Shown: positions 44,041 through 52,763, numbered from the stretch's first letter. The stretch: DNA of 64,000 nucleotides from Oscillatoria sp. FACHB-1406 (GCF_014698145.1 NZ_JACJSM010000006.1:124001-188000); one strand, 5' to 3'. Numbers and translations are program-made. Notes: a model not told the origin generated them from the letters alone.

Positions 44041-45405
44041 ATGAACGTCAAAAGCAAAGTTGCAGAACTCCTTCAAGGTGCGGGTTGCGAACACCACCAT
44101 CACAAAGAACAGACCGGAAAAAATAAGTCTTGCAAACAACAGGCAAAACCCGGTGCAGCCCAAGGGGGTTGTGCTTTTGACGGCGCTTCTATTGCCCTCG
44201 TTCCGATTACCGATGTCGCCCATCTCGTTCACGGACCGCTGGGTTGTTCGGGAAATTCTTGGGGAGGTCGCGGTAGTTTGTCGTCAGGGGCAAAAACTTA
44301 CAAACTCGGTTTTACGACCGATTTAACGGAAAATGATATTATTTTTGGTGGCGAGAAACGGCTCTATAAAGCGATTAAAGAAATTGTCGATCGCTATTCG
44401 CCAGCGGCGGTTTTTGTCTATTCTACTTGCGTCACGGCGTTGATTGGAGATGACTTAACGGCGGTGTGCGAACAAGCAACCCAAACGTTTAATACGCCCG
44501 TCGTTCCGGTGCATTCTCCGGGTTTTGTCGGCAGTAAGAATTTAGGCAATAAGTTGGGGGGCGAAGCGCTGCTCGATTACGCGATCGGCACGGCAGAACC
44601 GGAGTATACAACTCCCTTCGATATTAACATTATCGGCGAGTACAATATTGCGGGAGAGTTGTGGAATGTTTTACCGCTCTTTGAAAAGCTGGGGATTCGT
44701 GTTTTAGCGAAAATTACCGGCGATGCAACCTATCGAGAAATTTGTACCGCTCACCGCGCCAAACTGAATATTATTATTTGCTCGAAGGCGCTGATTAATA
44801 TGGGCAAAAAGATGGAGGAACGCTACGGTATTCCTTATCTGGAAGAGTCATTTTACGGCGTGGAAGATATGAATCGCTGTTTGCGAAATATTGCCGAAAA
44901 ATTTGGCGATCGCGCCCTAAAAGAACGAGTCGAAAACCTGATTGCTGAAGAAACGGCAAAGCTCGATGTTGCCCTCGCGCCCTACCGCGCCCGCTTGCAA
45001 GGAAAACGCATGGTTTTATATACCGGCGGCGTAAAAAGTTGGTCGATTATTTCGGCTGCGCGCGATTTAGGGATGGAAGTTGTCGCGAGCAGTACGAAGA
45101 AAAGTACCGAAGAAGATAAAGCGCGGATTAAAGCTTTGTTGAGCAAAGATGGGATTATGATGGCGCAAGGAAACGCCCAAGAATTGCTGAAAACGATCGC
45201 GAAAACTAAAGCCGATATGTTAGTTGCGGGCGGGCGCAATCAATACACAGCGCTAAAAGCAAGAATTCCTTTCCTCGATATCAACCAAGAACGCCACCAT
45301 CCTTACGCTGGATATTCGGGATTAGTTGAAATGGCAAAAGAACTCGACGAAGCGTTACACAGTCCGATTTGGGCGCAAGTTCGTAAGCCAGCACCTTGGG
45401 AGTAG
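44041..45405 (+). CDS. nifE: FeMo-cofactor scaffold NifE
   Basis: 454 residues. A NifD paralogue that with NifN forms the NifEN scaffold on which NifB-co matures. Cys ligands: GGCAFDGASIALVPI, HGPLGCSGNSWGGRG and YSTCVTALIGDDL. ICSKALINMGKKMEERYG corresponds to the NifD cofactor-Cys region. The N-terminus has an HHHHK stretch (about 19-22). Full length. A 248-base gap separates it from nifN, unlike the usual near-contact of nifE and nifN. Confidence 0.97.
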   Translation: MNVKSKVAELLQGAGCEHHHHKEQTGKNKSCKQQAKPGAAQGGCAFDGASIALVPITDVAHLVHGPLGCSGNSWGGRGSLSSGAKTYKLGFTTDLTENDIIFGGEKRLYKAIKEIVDRYSPAAVFVYSTCVTALIGDDLTAVCEQATQTFNTPVVPVHSPGFVGSKNLGNKLGGEALLDYAIGTAEPEYTTPFDINIIGEYNIAGELWNVLPLFEKLGIRVLAKITGDATYREICTAHRAKLNIIICSKALINMGKKMEERYGIPYLEESFYGVEDMNRCLRNIAEKFGDRALKERVENLIAEETAKLDVALAPYRARLQGKRMVLYTGGVKSWSIISAARDLGMEVVASSTKKSTEEDKARIKALLSKDGIMMAQGNAQELLKTIAKTKADMLVAGGRNQYTALKARIPFLDINQERHHPYAGYSGLVEMAKELDEALHSPIWAQVRKPAPWE

Positions 45406-45653
45406 TGAATAGTGAATAGTGAATAGTTGGGAGTGAAGGGTTAATTAAGTTGATTGTTTTCGGTACGGAAAAAAAAGTAATTGCTTTTCAATAATTCTTC
45501 TTCGCCATGAACCGTTACTCCACAACTGTCGCCTTTGACAAGCACAATCTAAACTCCTCTTTCACCTTCCCGCCTCTCAACTAAACCCTATTCCCTATCC
45601 CCTACTTACCTCACCCTTCACCCTTCATCATTCATTATTCATCATTCATTATC
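45406..45653. other. nifE-nifN gap with heptamer-type repeats
   Basis: 248 bases. It begins with three GTGAATA heptamers (about 45405-45428) and ends with ATTCATTATTCATCATTC-type repeats before nifN. No ORF or RNA is seen between. Confidence 0.5.
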
Positions 45654-46976
45654 ATGACTGCTATTCTTGCTACTCGAAAACCCGTTGCGATTAATCCCCT
45701 CAAAGTAAGTTCGCCGTTGGGTGCATCTCTTGCCTTTTTGGGGCTGAAAGGAACGATTCCTCTCTTTCACGGTTCCCAGGGGTGTACTGCTTTTTCCAAA
45801 GTGCTTTTAGTGCGTCATTTCCGCGAAGCGATTCCGCTTTCAACTACGGCAATGATGGAGGTTTCAACGATTTTGGGCGGCGAAGATAACGTCGAACAGG
45901 CAATTCTGACGCTGGTGGAGAAGGCAAAGCCGGAAATTATCGGATTGCTGACAACAGGGTTGACAGAAACGCGCGGAGATGATATGAAAGGAATTCTGCG
46001 ATCGCTGCGTCAGGCGCACCCCGAACTCGATTCGCTGCCGATTGTTTTCGTTTCGACTCCCGACTATAAGGGCGCGTTGCAGGAAGGCTATGCGGCGACG
46101 GTAGCGCAAATCGTTGCAGGAGACTACGGAAAGGCGACGCAGGAAGGCACTACTGCCCCGCAGGTGACGATTCTAGCGGGTTCGCTGCTGGGGGCGGGGG
46201 ATGTGGCGGAAATCAAGCAGTTTGTCGCTTCTTTTGGGTTCAACGCGATCGCGGTTCCCGATTTGTCCGGTTCGCTGGACGGACATTTAGCCGACGAGTT
46301 CAGCGCGACGACGACGGACGGTACGACGTTAGAGGAGCTTCGCAACTTAAGCAATTCTAGCTTTACGCTGGCGATCGGGGAAAGTCTGCGTCCGGCGGCG
46401 GAAATCCTGGAGCAAAAGTTTGGCACGCCCTACGAAGTTTTCCCGCGTTTAATGGGGTTGGAAGCGACAGATCGCTTTGCTTGGAAACTGGCGCAAATCG
46501 CGTCAATGCAGGGCAGAATTCCGTCCAGTTGCGATCGCGCCCGCCGCCAGTTGCAGGATGCGATGCTCGATACCCACTTCTACTTTAGTCGCAAGCGAAT
46601 TTCTTTAGCCCTCGAACCCGATCTTCTCTATCAAACCAGTTGGTTATTGCACGAAATGGGGGCAGAAATTCAAGCGGCAGTCACCACAACTGCATCTCCT
46701 TTATTAGAAGATTTGCCCGTCGATTCTGTCACTGTTGGCGACTTAGACGACCTGGAAAATTTAGCGCCCGGTTCTGACTTGCTGATTGCCAACTCCAACG
46801 CCAAATCGATCGCTAAAACTCTCGATATTCCCCTCTATCGCATGGGTTATCCCATCTTCGATCGCTTGGGCAACGGACAGCGCTATTGGGTAGGATATCG
46901 CGGCACGATGCAGTTTTTGTTCGATCTTGGCAATATTTTTCTCGAACGAGAAGAAGCCCATTCTCTTTATCATTAA
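45654..46976 (+). CDS. nifN: FeMo-cofactor scaffold NifN
   Basis: 440 residues. A NifK paralogue with NPLKVSSPLGASLAFLGLKG (the position of the first P-cluster Cys is Ser, as usual in NifN), HGSQGCTAFSKVLLVRHF, and GLTETRGDDMKG. RMGYPIFDRLGNGQRYWVGYRG near the C-terminus is conserved. It partners NifE. Full length. Confidence 0.96.
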   Translation: MTAILATRKPVAINPLKVSSPLGASLAFLGLKGTIPLFHGSQGCTAFSKVLLVRHFREAIPLSTTAMMEVSTILGGEDNVEQAILTLVEKAKPEIIGLLTTGLTETRGDDMKGILRSLRQAHPELDSLPIVFVSTPDYKGALQEGYAATVAQIVAGDYGKATQEGTTAPQVTILAGSLLGAGDVAEIKQFVASFGFNAIAVPDLSGSLDGHLADEFSATTTDGTTLEELRNLSNSSFTLAIGESLRPAAEILEQKFGTPYEVFPRLMGLEATDRFAWKLAQIASMQGRIPSSCDRARRQLQDAMLDTHFYFSRKRISLALEPDLLYQTSWLLHEMGAEIQAAVTTTASPLLEDLPVDSVTVGDLDDLENLAPGSDLLIANSNAKSIAKTLDIPLYRMGYPIFDRLGNGQRYWVGYRGTMQFLFDLGNIFLEREEAHSLYH

Positions 46977-47038
46977 TAAGCTCGATCCGGGCAGGTTTTC
47001 CTAAAACCTTTGTTCCCTCAATAGTTAGGATGTCAACC

Positions 47039-47524
47039 ATGAGTAAAACTGCAACACTCCCCCCCAAACCGAAACTTTCCCTGCTACCGACGGTGCGATC
47101 GTTTTCGACTCGAAAAAAGCCGCGCCGCGCCCGCAACAGCTTCTTTTTACAAGCGCTCGTGCAACAGGTTCGCCATCAAGATCGCTTGGGATTATTCCAG
47201 CACACCTCCGATTCAGCCATTCTTCAATTGTTTCTGACTAATGAAGGAGAAACCCTCGATTCGCGATCGCGGATCTCGGCTTTTTACGGCGCGGTAGCGG
47301 CAGAAATCGAACGCATAACGGGCAAGCAGAAACAACTGTTTATCAATCTCAATTCGAGCGATCTCGGTTCGGTTTTGATTTTTTGCGATCGCTTGCTTGT
47401 TTTGTCCGATTTACTGCGCAATGTTAACTGTTTTCAGTTTGCCGCGATCGAGCAGTTACGCGATCGCGGCGAAACCGAGATTAACAGCGCTTTGAACAAA
47501 ACCTACCGATACTTTGAATTCTAA
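47039..47524 (+). CDS. Second, diverged DUF269 (NifX-associated) protein
   Basis: ATG at 47039 has AGGA at eight bases; 161 residues. After a basic N-terminus (RKKPRRARNS) come FFLQALVQQVRHQDRLGLF, FYGAVAAEIERITGKQKQLF, INLNSSDLGSVLIFCDRLLV and FAAIEQLRDRGETEIN. These align along the whole length with the standard DUF269 protein two genes downstream, FLQALVLQVRAQDRYGVYRS and so on. The motif FGWAIVWTGRLILVNRTLRD of the standard copy is replaced by LGSVLIFCDRLLVLSDLLR, so a conserved Trp/Gly patch is lost. It lies between nifN and nifX, with nifX starting 12 bases later. A role in FeMo-co handling is inferred from family and place. Confidence 0.85.
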   Translation: MSKTATLPPKPKLSLLPTVRSFSTRKKPRRARNSFFLQALVQQVRHQDRLGLFQHTSDSAILQLFLTNEGETLDSRSRISAFYGAVAAEIERITGKQKQLFINLNSSDLGSVLIFCDRLLVLSDLLRNVNCFQFAAIEQLRDRGETEINSALNKTYRYFEF

Positions 47525-47536
47525 AGGAGAAAGACC

Positions 47537-47932
47537 ATGAAAGTCGCCTTTGCAACCAGCGATAACGTCCACATTAACTCTCACTTTGGCTGGGCAAAAA
47601 ATATTGACGTTTACGATGTATCTCCTGAAGGCTATAACTTCCTGAGTACCGTAACTTTTGACGGCAACCTTAAAGAAGATGGCGATGAAGATAAATTAGT
47701 CCCCAAGGTTGAAGCCGTAATCGATTGTACTCTCGTTTACGTTTCCGCGATCGGCGGCGGCGCGGCGGCACGACTCATTAATAAAAGAGTCACCCCCATT
47801 AAATCTCGCAGCGAAGAGGATGAAATTACCCAAGTTTTAGAACACTTAGTTAAAACCCTCAAAGGCAATCCTCCGCCGTGGCTGCGTAAAGCTATCCAAC
47901 AAGACAAAGTTACAAATTTTGTAGAAGAATAA
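47537..47932 (+). CDS. nifX: FeMo-co carrier protein NifX
   Basis: 131 residues. A NifX/NafY-fold domain with MKVAFATSDNVHINSHFGWA at the start and VYVSAIGGGAAARLINKRVTPIK. It binds NifB-co or the VK-cluster en route to NifEN and matches the C-terminal domain of NifB. AAAGGAGAAAG just before the ATG is a strong ribosome site. Normal length. Confidence 0.94.
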   Translation: MKVAFATSDNVHINSHFGWAKNIDVYDVSPEGYNFLSTVTFDGNLKEDGDEDKLVPKVEAVIDCTLVYVSAIGGGAAARLINKRVTPIKSRSEEDEITQVLEHLVKTLKGNPPPWLRKAIQQDKVTNFVEE

Positions 47933-47944
47933 GGACTCAACACT

Positions 47945-48418
47945 ATGACCGTACTAGCTTCCCCAGAAATCCAACCCTCTCAACTGGCAGAAAGCCAATT
48001 TTTGCAAGCTCTCGTGTTACAAGTTCGCGCCCAAGATCGTTACGGAGTTTATCGCAGTTGGCCTGATGAATTAGTGCTAAAACAATTTATCGTCAGCAAA
48101 GAACAAAAGCGAAAAATATCCGTTGAAGGCGATGTCGATGCTGCAACTCAACTGAGAGTTCTCTGTTTTTACCGCGCGGTCGCAGCAGCAATTGAAAAGG
48201 AAACCGGCAAACTTTGCCAAGTGGTTATCGATCTCAGCCACGAAGGATTTGGCTGGGCAATTGTGTGGACGGGGCGCTTAATTTTAGTCAATCGCACGCT
48301 TCGGGATGTCCAACGTTTTGGGTTTAATTCCCTCGAACAACTCGCCGATCAAGGCGACAAATTAATTCAATCGGGATTGAAAAATCTCAAAGCTTTTCCC
48401 GATGCTGCCGATGCGTGA
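47945..48418 (+). CDS. DUF269 NifX-associated nitrogen fixation protein
   Basis: 157 residues. Typical nif-cluster DUF269 protein (TIGR02935): QFLQALVLQVRAQDRYGVYR, LRVLCFYRAVAAAIEKETGK, GWAIVWTGRLILVNRTLRD, FGFNSLEQLADQGDKLIQSG. It follows nifX by 12 bases. The function is unproved; it accompanies nifX in nearly all molybdenum diazotrophs. A second diverged copy lies upstream of nifX. Confidence 0.93.
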   Translation: MTVLASPEIQPSQLAESQFLQALVLQVRAQDRYGVYRSWPDELVLKQFIVSKEQKRKISVEGDVDAATQLRVLCFYRAVAAAIEKETGKLCQVVIDLSHEGFGWAIVWTGRLILVNRTLRDVQRFGFNSLEQLADQGDKLIQSGLKNLKAFPDAADA

Positions 48419-48536
48419 GGAGGGAATTCAAAATTCAAAGTTCAAAATTGGGAGAGGGGCAGCGAAGGTAAGATTTAATCTTATTTCCGGCTCTTAACTA
48501 CCAATTCCTATTTCCCCAGCCCCATCGCAATAATCT

Positions 48537-48770
48537 ATGCCCACATCAACAGAATCTACAGTAATTCCCCAGTCTATTGAGGAACTGAAAGCGAAAATCA
48601 AGCGCCTCAATAGCAAAGCCGGTCAAATGAAAATGGACTTGCACGATCTTGCGGAAGGTTTGCCAGTCGATTGGGAAAAACTTCCCGAAGAAGCGGCAAA
48701 AACTTACGAAATCTATCGCGAACTCGACCGATTGAAGAAACAACTCAAATCTCAGGAGACAGAACAATGA
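48537..48770 (+). CDS. DUF683 coiled-coil nif protein
   Basis: 77 residues. IEELKAKIKRLNSKAGQMK, then GLPVDWEKLPEEAAKTYEIY and LDRLKKQLKSQ: the short helical-hairpin DUF683 family, Rop-like in fold, found between DUF269 and nifW in cyanobacteria. Its last codons overlap the nifW start (ATGA), giving translational coupling. The biochemical role is unknown. Confidence 0.9.
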   Translation: MPTSTESTVIPQSIEELKAKIKRLNSKAGQMKMDLHDLAEGLPVDWEKLPEEAAKTYEIYRELDRLKKQLKSQETEQ

Positions 48771-49108
48771 CAGTTAGCGCTTCTAAAACGTTGTCGGACT
48801 TCAAAAAATTAGCAGATGCGGAAGATTACTTACGATTTTTTGGCATACCTTACAACGGCGAGTTTGTCAACATTAATCGGCTACACATTTTAAAACAGTT
48901 TTCCCTGTTAATTGAAGAAGTCGATCGCGTTTTTTCCGACCTCAATGAAACGGAAAAGTTAAGCAAGTACGGCGAAGCTCTCACGGAAGCTTACCAACTG
49001 TTCGAGACGGCTAGCCCCTTGGAAACCAAATTATTTAAGGTATTCCAACAAAAACCGAAAAACTTTGTCTCGTTAGAAGACCTCGCTCGTGCCGCAGGAG
49101 AGGATTAA
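48767..49108 (+). CDS. nifW: Nitrogenase-stabilising/protective protein NifW
   Basis: The start is ATG at 48767 in the ATGA overlap; GGAGA upstream. 113 residues: LADAEDYLRFFGIPYNGEFV and NINRLHILKQFSL, then YGEALTEAYQLFETASPLET, are standard NifW. It helps protect or mature the MoFe protein, possibly against oxygen. hesA follows six bases later. Confidence 0.93.
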   Translation: MTVSASKTLSDFKKLADAEDYLRFFGIPYNGEFVNINRLHILKQFSLLIEEVDRVFSDLNETEKLSKYGEALTEAYQLFETASPLETKLFKVFQQKPKNFVSLEDLARAAGED

Positions 49109-49114
49109 ATAGTA

Positions 49115-49909
49115 ATGGAGTTAACACCGACAGAACTAGAACTCTATCAACGCCAAATGCAACTTCCCGGCTTCGGAAAAGAAGGACAAGAACGCTTAAA
49201 ATCTTCAACGGCTTTAGTTTCTGGCGTTGGCGGTTTGGGCGGAACCGTAGCGCTTTATCTCGCCGTGGCTGGGATTGGAAAATTGATTTTAGTTCGCGGT
49301 GGCGACTTGCGTTTAGATGACCTCAATCGTCAGGTGTTAATGACGCGCGATTGGGTGGGCAAACCGAGAGTTTTTAAAGCAAAAGAAACGCTGACCCAAA
49401 TCAATCCCGACGTACAAATCGAAGCCATTCCCGAATTTATTACGGCAGAAAATGTCGATGATTTGGTGAAGAAGTCAGATGTTGTGTTGAGTTGCGCGTT
49501 TAGCTTTGAAGAGCGCGATTTGTTGAATGCTGCCTGTGTTTTGTGGGGAAAACCGATGGTTGAAGCAGCCATGAATGGAATGGATGCTTATCTGACGACA
49601 ATAATCCCCGGTAAAACGCCTTGTTTATCTTGTTTGTTTCCCGAAAAACCCGACTGGGATAAGTGGGCATTTGGGGTGCTGGGCGCGGTTTCCGGTACGC
49701 TGGCCTGTTTGGCGGCGCTGGAGGGTATTAAAGCGATCGCAAATTTTGGGGAACCCCTCTCCGGTCAACTTTTGACCATGAACTTAGCTAGCGCCCAGTT
49801 TAACAAACTTCGCACCTACAAGGATCCCGATTGCCCGGTATGCGGCAAGCGCAGAAAATCGGAGGGAAACCGCGCGATCGAATTGTTGGAATTGGGCGCG
49901 AAGCGATAA
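49115..49909 (+). CDS. hesA: HesA: ThiF/MoeB-type adenylyltransferase
   Basis: 264 residues. E1-like fold with the ATP motif VSGVGGLGGTVALYLAVAG (about 34-52), DLRLDDLNRQVLM and zinc Cys pairs CLSCLF (about 169-172) and CPVCGKR (about 244-247). HesA is linked to FeMo-co or molybdenum insertion in cyanobacterial diazotrophs. A catalytic adduct Cys equivalent is not obvious. It follows nifW by six bases and precedes hesB. Confidence 0.93.
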   Translation: MELTPTELELYQRQMQLPGFGKEGQERLKSSTALVSGVGGLGGTVALYLAVAGIGKLILVRGGDLRLDDLNRQVLMTRDWVGKPRVFKAKETLTQINPDVQIEAIPEFITAENVDDLVKKSDVVLSCAFSFEERDLLNAACVLWGKPMVEAAMNGMDAYLTTIIPGKTPCLSCLFPEKPDWDKWAFGVLGAVSGTLACLAALEGIKAIANFGEPLSGQLLTMNLASAQFNKLRTYKDPDCPVCGKRRKSEGNRAIELLELGAKR

Positions 49910-49947
49910 AAGTTTTGCCAACATTAGTATTTCTTTGGAGGTTTATT

Positions 49948-50316
49948 ATGACCGTTATTTTGACTGAAAAAGCTGCTTTTCGTCTGCGGAGTTTCTTAAG
50001 AGGAAGTGGAGATTCTTCATCAACTGAAAAGGGGCTGCGAGTCGCCGCGATTGACGGCGGTTGCCAGGGCTATGAATACGCTCTCGATGTTGTCAGTCAA
50101 CCTAGCCCAGACGATTTAAAGTTCGAGCAAGATAAAGTCACGATTTATATCGATCCGAAAAGCGCGCCGTTATTAGAAGGTGTAGTTATCGATTTCGTTG
50201 AAAGTTTAATGAATACGGGTTTTACCTTTACCAATCCGAATGCAACAGATACTTGCGGCTGCGGCAAGTCTTTTTCGGCGGGAGATTGTACTCCGTCTGC
50301 TGTTCCCTGTAGTTAA
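49948..50316 (+). CDS. hesB: HesB/IscA-type Fe-S carrier (nif-linked)
   Basis: ATG at 49948 has GGAGG at seven bases. 122 residues: MTVILTEKAAFRLRSFL, GGCQGYEYALDV (first Cys), and the pair in TCGCGKSFSAG, i.e. the three-cysteine A-type carrier signature. The nif version (also NifIscA) delivers Fe-S clusters for nitrogenase. The tail is extended with two extra cysteines (DCTPSAVPCS). It lies between hesA and fdxH. Confidence 0.93.
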   Translation: MTVILTEKAAFRLRSFLRGSGDSSSTEKGLRVAAIDGGCQGYEYALDVVSQPSPDDLKFEQDKVTIYIDPKSAPLLEGVVIDFVESLMNTGFTFTNPNATDTCGCGKSFSAGDCTPSAVPCS

Positions 50317-50432
50317 CACTTCACTCTTCAATGGTACTGGTTTAAGACCGTAGATATTTCGTAGAGTAGTCAGCATTTACCCATCTTAAATCAGTGCCGT
50401 TCCACCAGTCCCTATTCACTAAGAAGGAAATT

Positions 50433-50747
50433 ATGACAGCAACCTACAAAGTTCATCTCATTAAAGGCAAGAAGAAAAAACCGTCAGAATGGGAGGTTAC
50501 GCTTGAAATCCCAGAAGACCAATATATCCTCGATGCTGCCGAAGAAAACGACCTAGATTTACCTTCATCCTGTCGCGCGGGAGCGTGTTCGAGTTGTGTC
50601 GGCAGACTCGAAGAAGGCGAAATCGATCAAGAAGACCAAAGTTTTTTAGATGACGCACAAATGGAGAAAGGATACGTTCTTCTTTGCGTTGCTTATCCCC
50701 GTTCGGATTGTACGATTCGGACGCATCAAGAAGCTTATCTCGTTTGA
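50433..50747 (+). CDS. fdxH: Plant-type 2Fe-2S ferredoxin FdxH
   Basis: ATG at 50433 with AAGAAGGAA upstream; 104 residues. [20 protein letters not shown] and [12 protein letters not shown] give C-x4-C-x2-C-x29-C. Lysine-rich insert [12 protein letters not shown] (residues about 9-20) is typical of the nitrogenase-linked FdxH, giving the contact to NifH. It is the immediate electron donor to the Fe protein in many cyanobacteria. Confidence 0.94.
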   Translation: MTATYKVHLIKGKKKKPSEWEVTLEIPEDQYILDAAEENDLDLPSSCRAGACSSCVGRLEEGEIDQEDQSFLDDAQMEKGYVLLCVAYPRSDCTIRTHQEAYLV

Positions 50748-50838
50748 AGAAATAGTTTAACGCTAACTTTGTATCCGAAATGCTAATAATGACGCGATCG
50801 CGAGGGTTTGTTCCGCTCATATAGAAAGGTTAAAACCG

Positions 50839-51168
50839 ATGCGCGTCTATTGGACAATCTTATTCGGAAAAACTGGATTTTGGTTGGCAACTGAAATCTA
50901 CTTAAACTTGCTCGGACTCGATAATTTAGCTGATTACAGTGAGTTTCTGTATCCCAGCCACATCGAACCAGCGATCGCCCCCGACCAAACCGTAGAAATA
51001 TTCATCGTGAAGCCAAAGTTTTGTACAAAAATCGAGGAATATTGCCCGTTCGTAGAAGAAAGTTGCCAACTCCGAAATCCCCATAACATTGCGTGGCGTG
51101 CGATTCAACAAAAATGCAAAAATTTGGAAAATCCTTGCATTCAAGCTTGGTACTGTAAAGACCCTTAA
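50839..51168 (+). CDS. Cys-rich hypothetical protein downstream of fdxH
   Basis: 109 residues. The N-terminal 60 have a hydrophobic face (YWTILFGKTGFWLATEIYL) but no clear membrane helix; the C-terminal half has seven cysteines: FCTKIEEYCPFVEESCQLRN and QQKCKNLENPCIQAWYCKDP. Such a density could bind metal or form disulfides. A ribosome site (GAAAGG) precedes the ATG. No family is recognised. It lies between nif genes and mod genes, suggesting a role in the same programme. Confidence 0.65.
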   Translation: MRVYWTILFGKTGFWLATEIYLNLLGLDNLADYSEFLYPSHIEPAIAPDQTVEIFIVKPKFCTKIEEYCPFVEESCQLRNPHNIAWRAIQQKCKNLENPCIQAWYCKDP

Positions 51169-51191
51169 TTTTGACTGGTACGGGAGGACTA

Positions 51192-51548
51192 ATGATGATT
51201 AGTCGGAAAACTCTGGAAAATGAATTCATTCAATTGGTCGAGCGATATTACCCTTCAGTCGAAGAAATTCTTGCTCGCTGCTATATCAAAATTATTGATT
51301 GTAACCTTAAGCTACAGAAAAAACGAATCTACTACCTAGTAATTTACTATCCTGAAAACTGTAGGAGCGAGCTTTTGTCCAAACAGAATGCGTTAAAAGA
51401 TATTGCAGAGAATATGGGACTTGTTGAGGTGATTTTCCTCAATGCGAATCGCATTATTCGCGACCCACTCTCAAGGCTAAAGCAAGATGATTTCCGCTTT
51501 TGGCTAGAGTTACATTGGATTGCCGCACGCGATCGCCCTTTAGGATAG
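51192..51548 (+). CDS. Hypothetical protein, nif-mod junction
   Basis: The start is ATG at 51192 (two adjacent Met codons) with GGGAGG at five bases. 118 residues, soluble alpha/beta: ENEFIQLVERYYPSVEEILA, then IYYLVIYYPENCRSELLSKQ and VEVIFLNANRIIRDPL. It follows the Cys-rich gene by 23 bases, likely co-transcribed. No family recognised. Ends before a strong stem-loop. Confidence 0.65.
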   Translation: MMISRKTLENEFIQLVERYYPSVEEILARCYIKIIDCNLKLQKKRIYYLVIYYPENCRSELLSKQNALKDIAENMGLVEVIFLNANRIIRDPLSRLKQDDFRFWLELHWIAARDRPLG

Positions 51549-51616
51549 CAATATTGTATTTTTGTCAATCATAGTACGCGATGTTTTTATTTTAGATAGA
51601 AATAAAGCTTTATTAA

Positions 51617-51650
51617 ATGCTAAGAGCTTTTTATTAAATGCTCTTAGCAT
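51617..51650. terminator. Bidirectional terminator between nif and mod segments
   Basis: Perfect 11-base arms ATGCTAAGAGC (51617-51627) and GCTCTTAGCAT (51640-51650) with a TTTTTATTAAAT loop, between convergent genes (plus-strand hypothetical and minus-strand mop). It can end transcription from both sides. Confidence 0.7.
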
Positions 51651-51668
51651 CTGATAGAGGAATAAACG

Positions 51669-51887
51669 CTAAACGGCAATCATCACATCCGAGGATTTGA
51701 TAACTGCAACCGCTTCTTTCCCTTCCGCAAGATCGAGTTTCTCAGCAGAAGCTTTTGTGATAATCGATACAAGTTCGATACCAGGGGAGATTTCGAGGGT
51801 TACTTCAGCATTAACTGCCCCCATAACGAGCTTTGTAATTTTTCCATTGATTGTATTACGAGCGCTGATTTCCATTGCTTTCTCCAT
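51669..51887 (-). CDS. mop: Molbindin-type molybdate-binding protein Mop
   Basis: 72 residues. A single TOBE/Mop domain: MEISARNTINGKITKLVMGA, VNAEVTLEISPGIELVSIIT and KSSDVMIAV at the end. Such molbindins form hexamers that store molybdate. It is divergent from modA with only a 57-base gap, so both probably share a molybdate-responsive control region. Confidence 0.92.
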   Translation of the reverse strand: MEKAMEISARNTINGKITKLVMGAVNAEVTLEISPGIELVSIITKASAEKLDLAEGKEAVAVIKSSDVMIAV

Positions 51888-51901
51888 TTGAAAATTGAAG
51901 T

Positions 51902-51926
51902 TACGTTATATTAGCATATTGCTGTA
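51902..51926 (+). promoter_or_regulatory. Candidate molybdate-responsive site before modA
   Basis: TACGTTATATTAGCATATTG within the mop-modA gap carries CGTTATATT, which resembles one arm of the E. coli ModE operator (CGNTATATA and inverted copy). The second arm is poor. It could equally be an AT-rich promoter core. Confidence 0.3.
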
Positions 51927-51944
51927 TTGTGTAAAGGACAAACA

Positions 51945-52763
51945 ATGAACATTTTAATTATGAAGAAAACTCGATTTTTGGCTTTCTTATTAATAGCAAC
52001 TATTTCTTTTTTCTTAACAGTTGCCTGCGAGCGCTTAACCACGACACCTAACGTTGTTCGCAATACCCCTCCAACCGTTCAATTAACGGTATCGGCAGCA
52101 GCAAGTTTAAAGGATGCGATGGAAGCGATAAAGCCAGTTTATCTTGCCAAAAACTCCGAAACGGCGATCGCGTACAATTTCGGTTCGTCGGGTTCTCTCC
52201 AGCAACAAGTCGAGCAGGGCGCGCCCGTCGATGTGTTTGTTGCCGCAGCAGCCAAACAAATGGATAACTTGCAAAAGAAAGGGTTGCTGATCGATGAAAC
52301 CCGTCAGGATTTGTTAACGAATCAACTGGTTTTAATTGTCCCCAAAGAGAATACCAAGATTAAGGGTTTTAAAGATTTACCTGGCGATGCCGCAAAAAAA
52401 ATTGCACTGGGAGAACCGGAGAGCGTTCCGGCTGGAAAATATGCTAAAGAAACGCTAACGTTTTTCAAGCTGTTTGATGCCGTAAAAGCAAAAGCTGTTT
52501 ATGCAAAAGACGTGCGCCAAGTTTTAAATTATGTGGAAACGGGCAACACAGAAGCGGGGATCGTGTACGAAACCGATGCTAAAACTTCCGATCGCGTCAA
52601 AATTGTTGAAATTGCGCCGTCGAATTCCCACGCTCGCATCGTCTATCCGATCGCGGTTATCAAAGCTAGCAAGCACATCGAAGCCGCCAAACAATTCGTA
52701 CAATTTCTCTCATCGCCCGAAGCAAAAACCATGTTTGAGAAATATGGCTTTAAACGTGCATGA
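51945..52763 (+). CDS. modA: Molybdate-binding lipoprotein ModA
   Basis: ATG at 51945 has AAAGGA at eight bases. 272 residues: a hydrophobic signal (TRFLAFLLIATISFFLTVAC) with a lipobox ending Cys, so an anchored periplasmic protein. LTVSAAASLKDAMEAIKPVY, NFGSSGSLQQQVEQGAPVDV and TGNTEAGIVYETDA are ModA motifs for oxyanion binding. First gene of the mod operon; its stop codon overlaps the next start (ATGA). Confidence 0.94.
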   Translation: MNILIMKKTRFLAFLLIATISFFLTVACERLTTTPNVVRNTPPTVQLTVSAAASLKDAMEAIKPVYLAKNSETAIAYNFGSSGSLQQQVEQGAPVDVFVAAAAKQMDNLQKKGLLIDETRQDLLTNQLVLIVPKENTKIKGFKDLPGDAAKKIALGEPESVPAGKYAKETLTFFKLFDAVKAKAVYAKDVRQVLNYVETGNTEAGIVYETDAKTSDRVKIVEIAPSNSHARIVYPIAVIKASKHIEAAKQFVQFLSSPEAKTMFEKYGFKRA

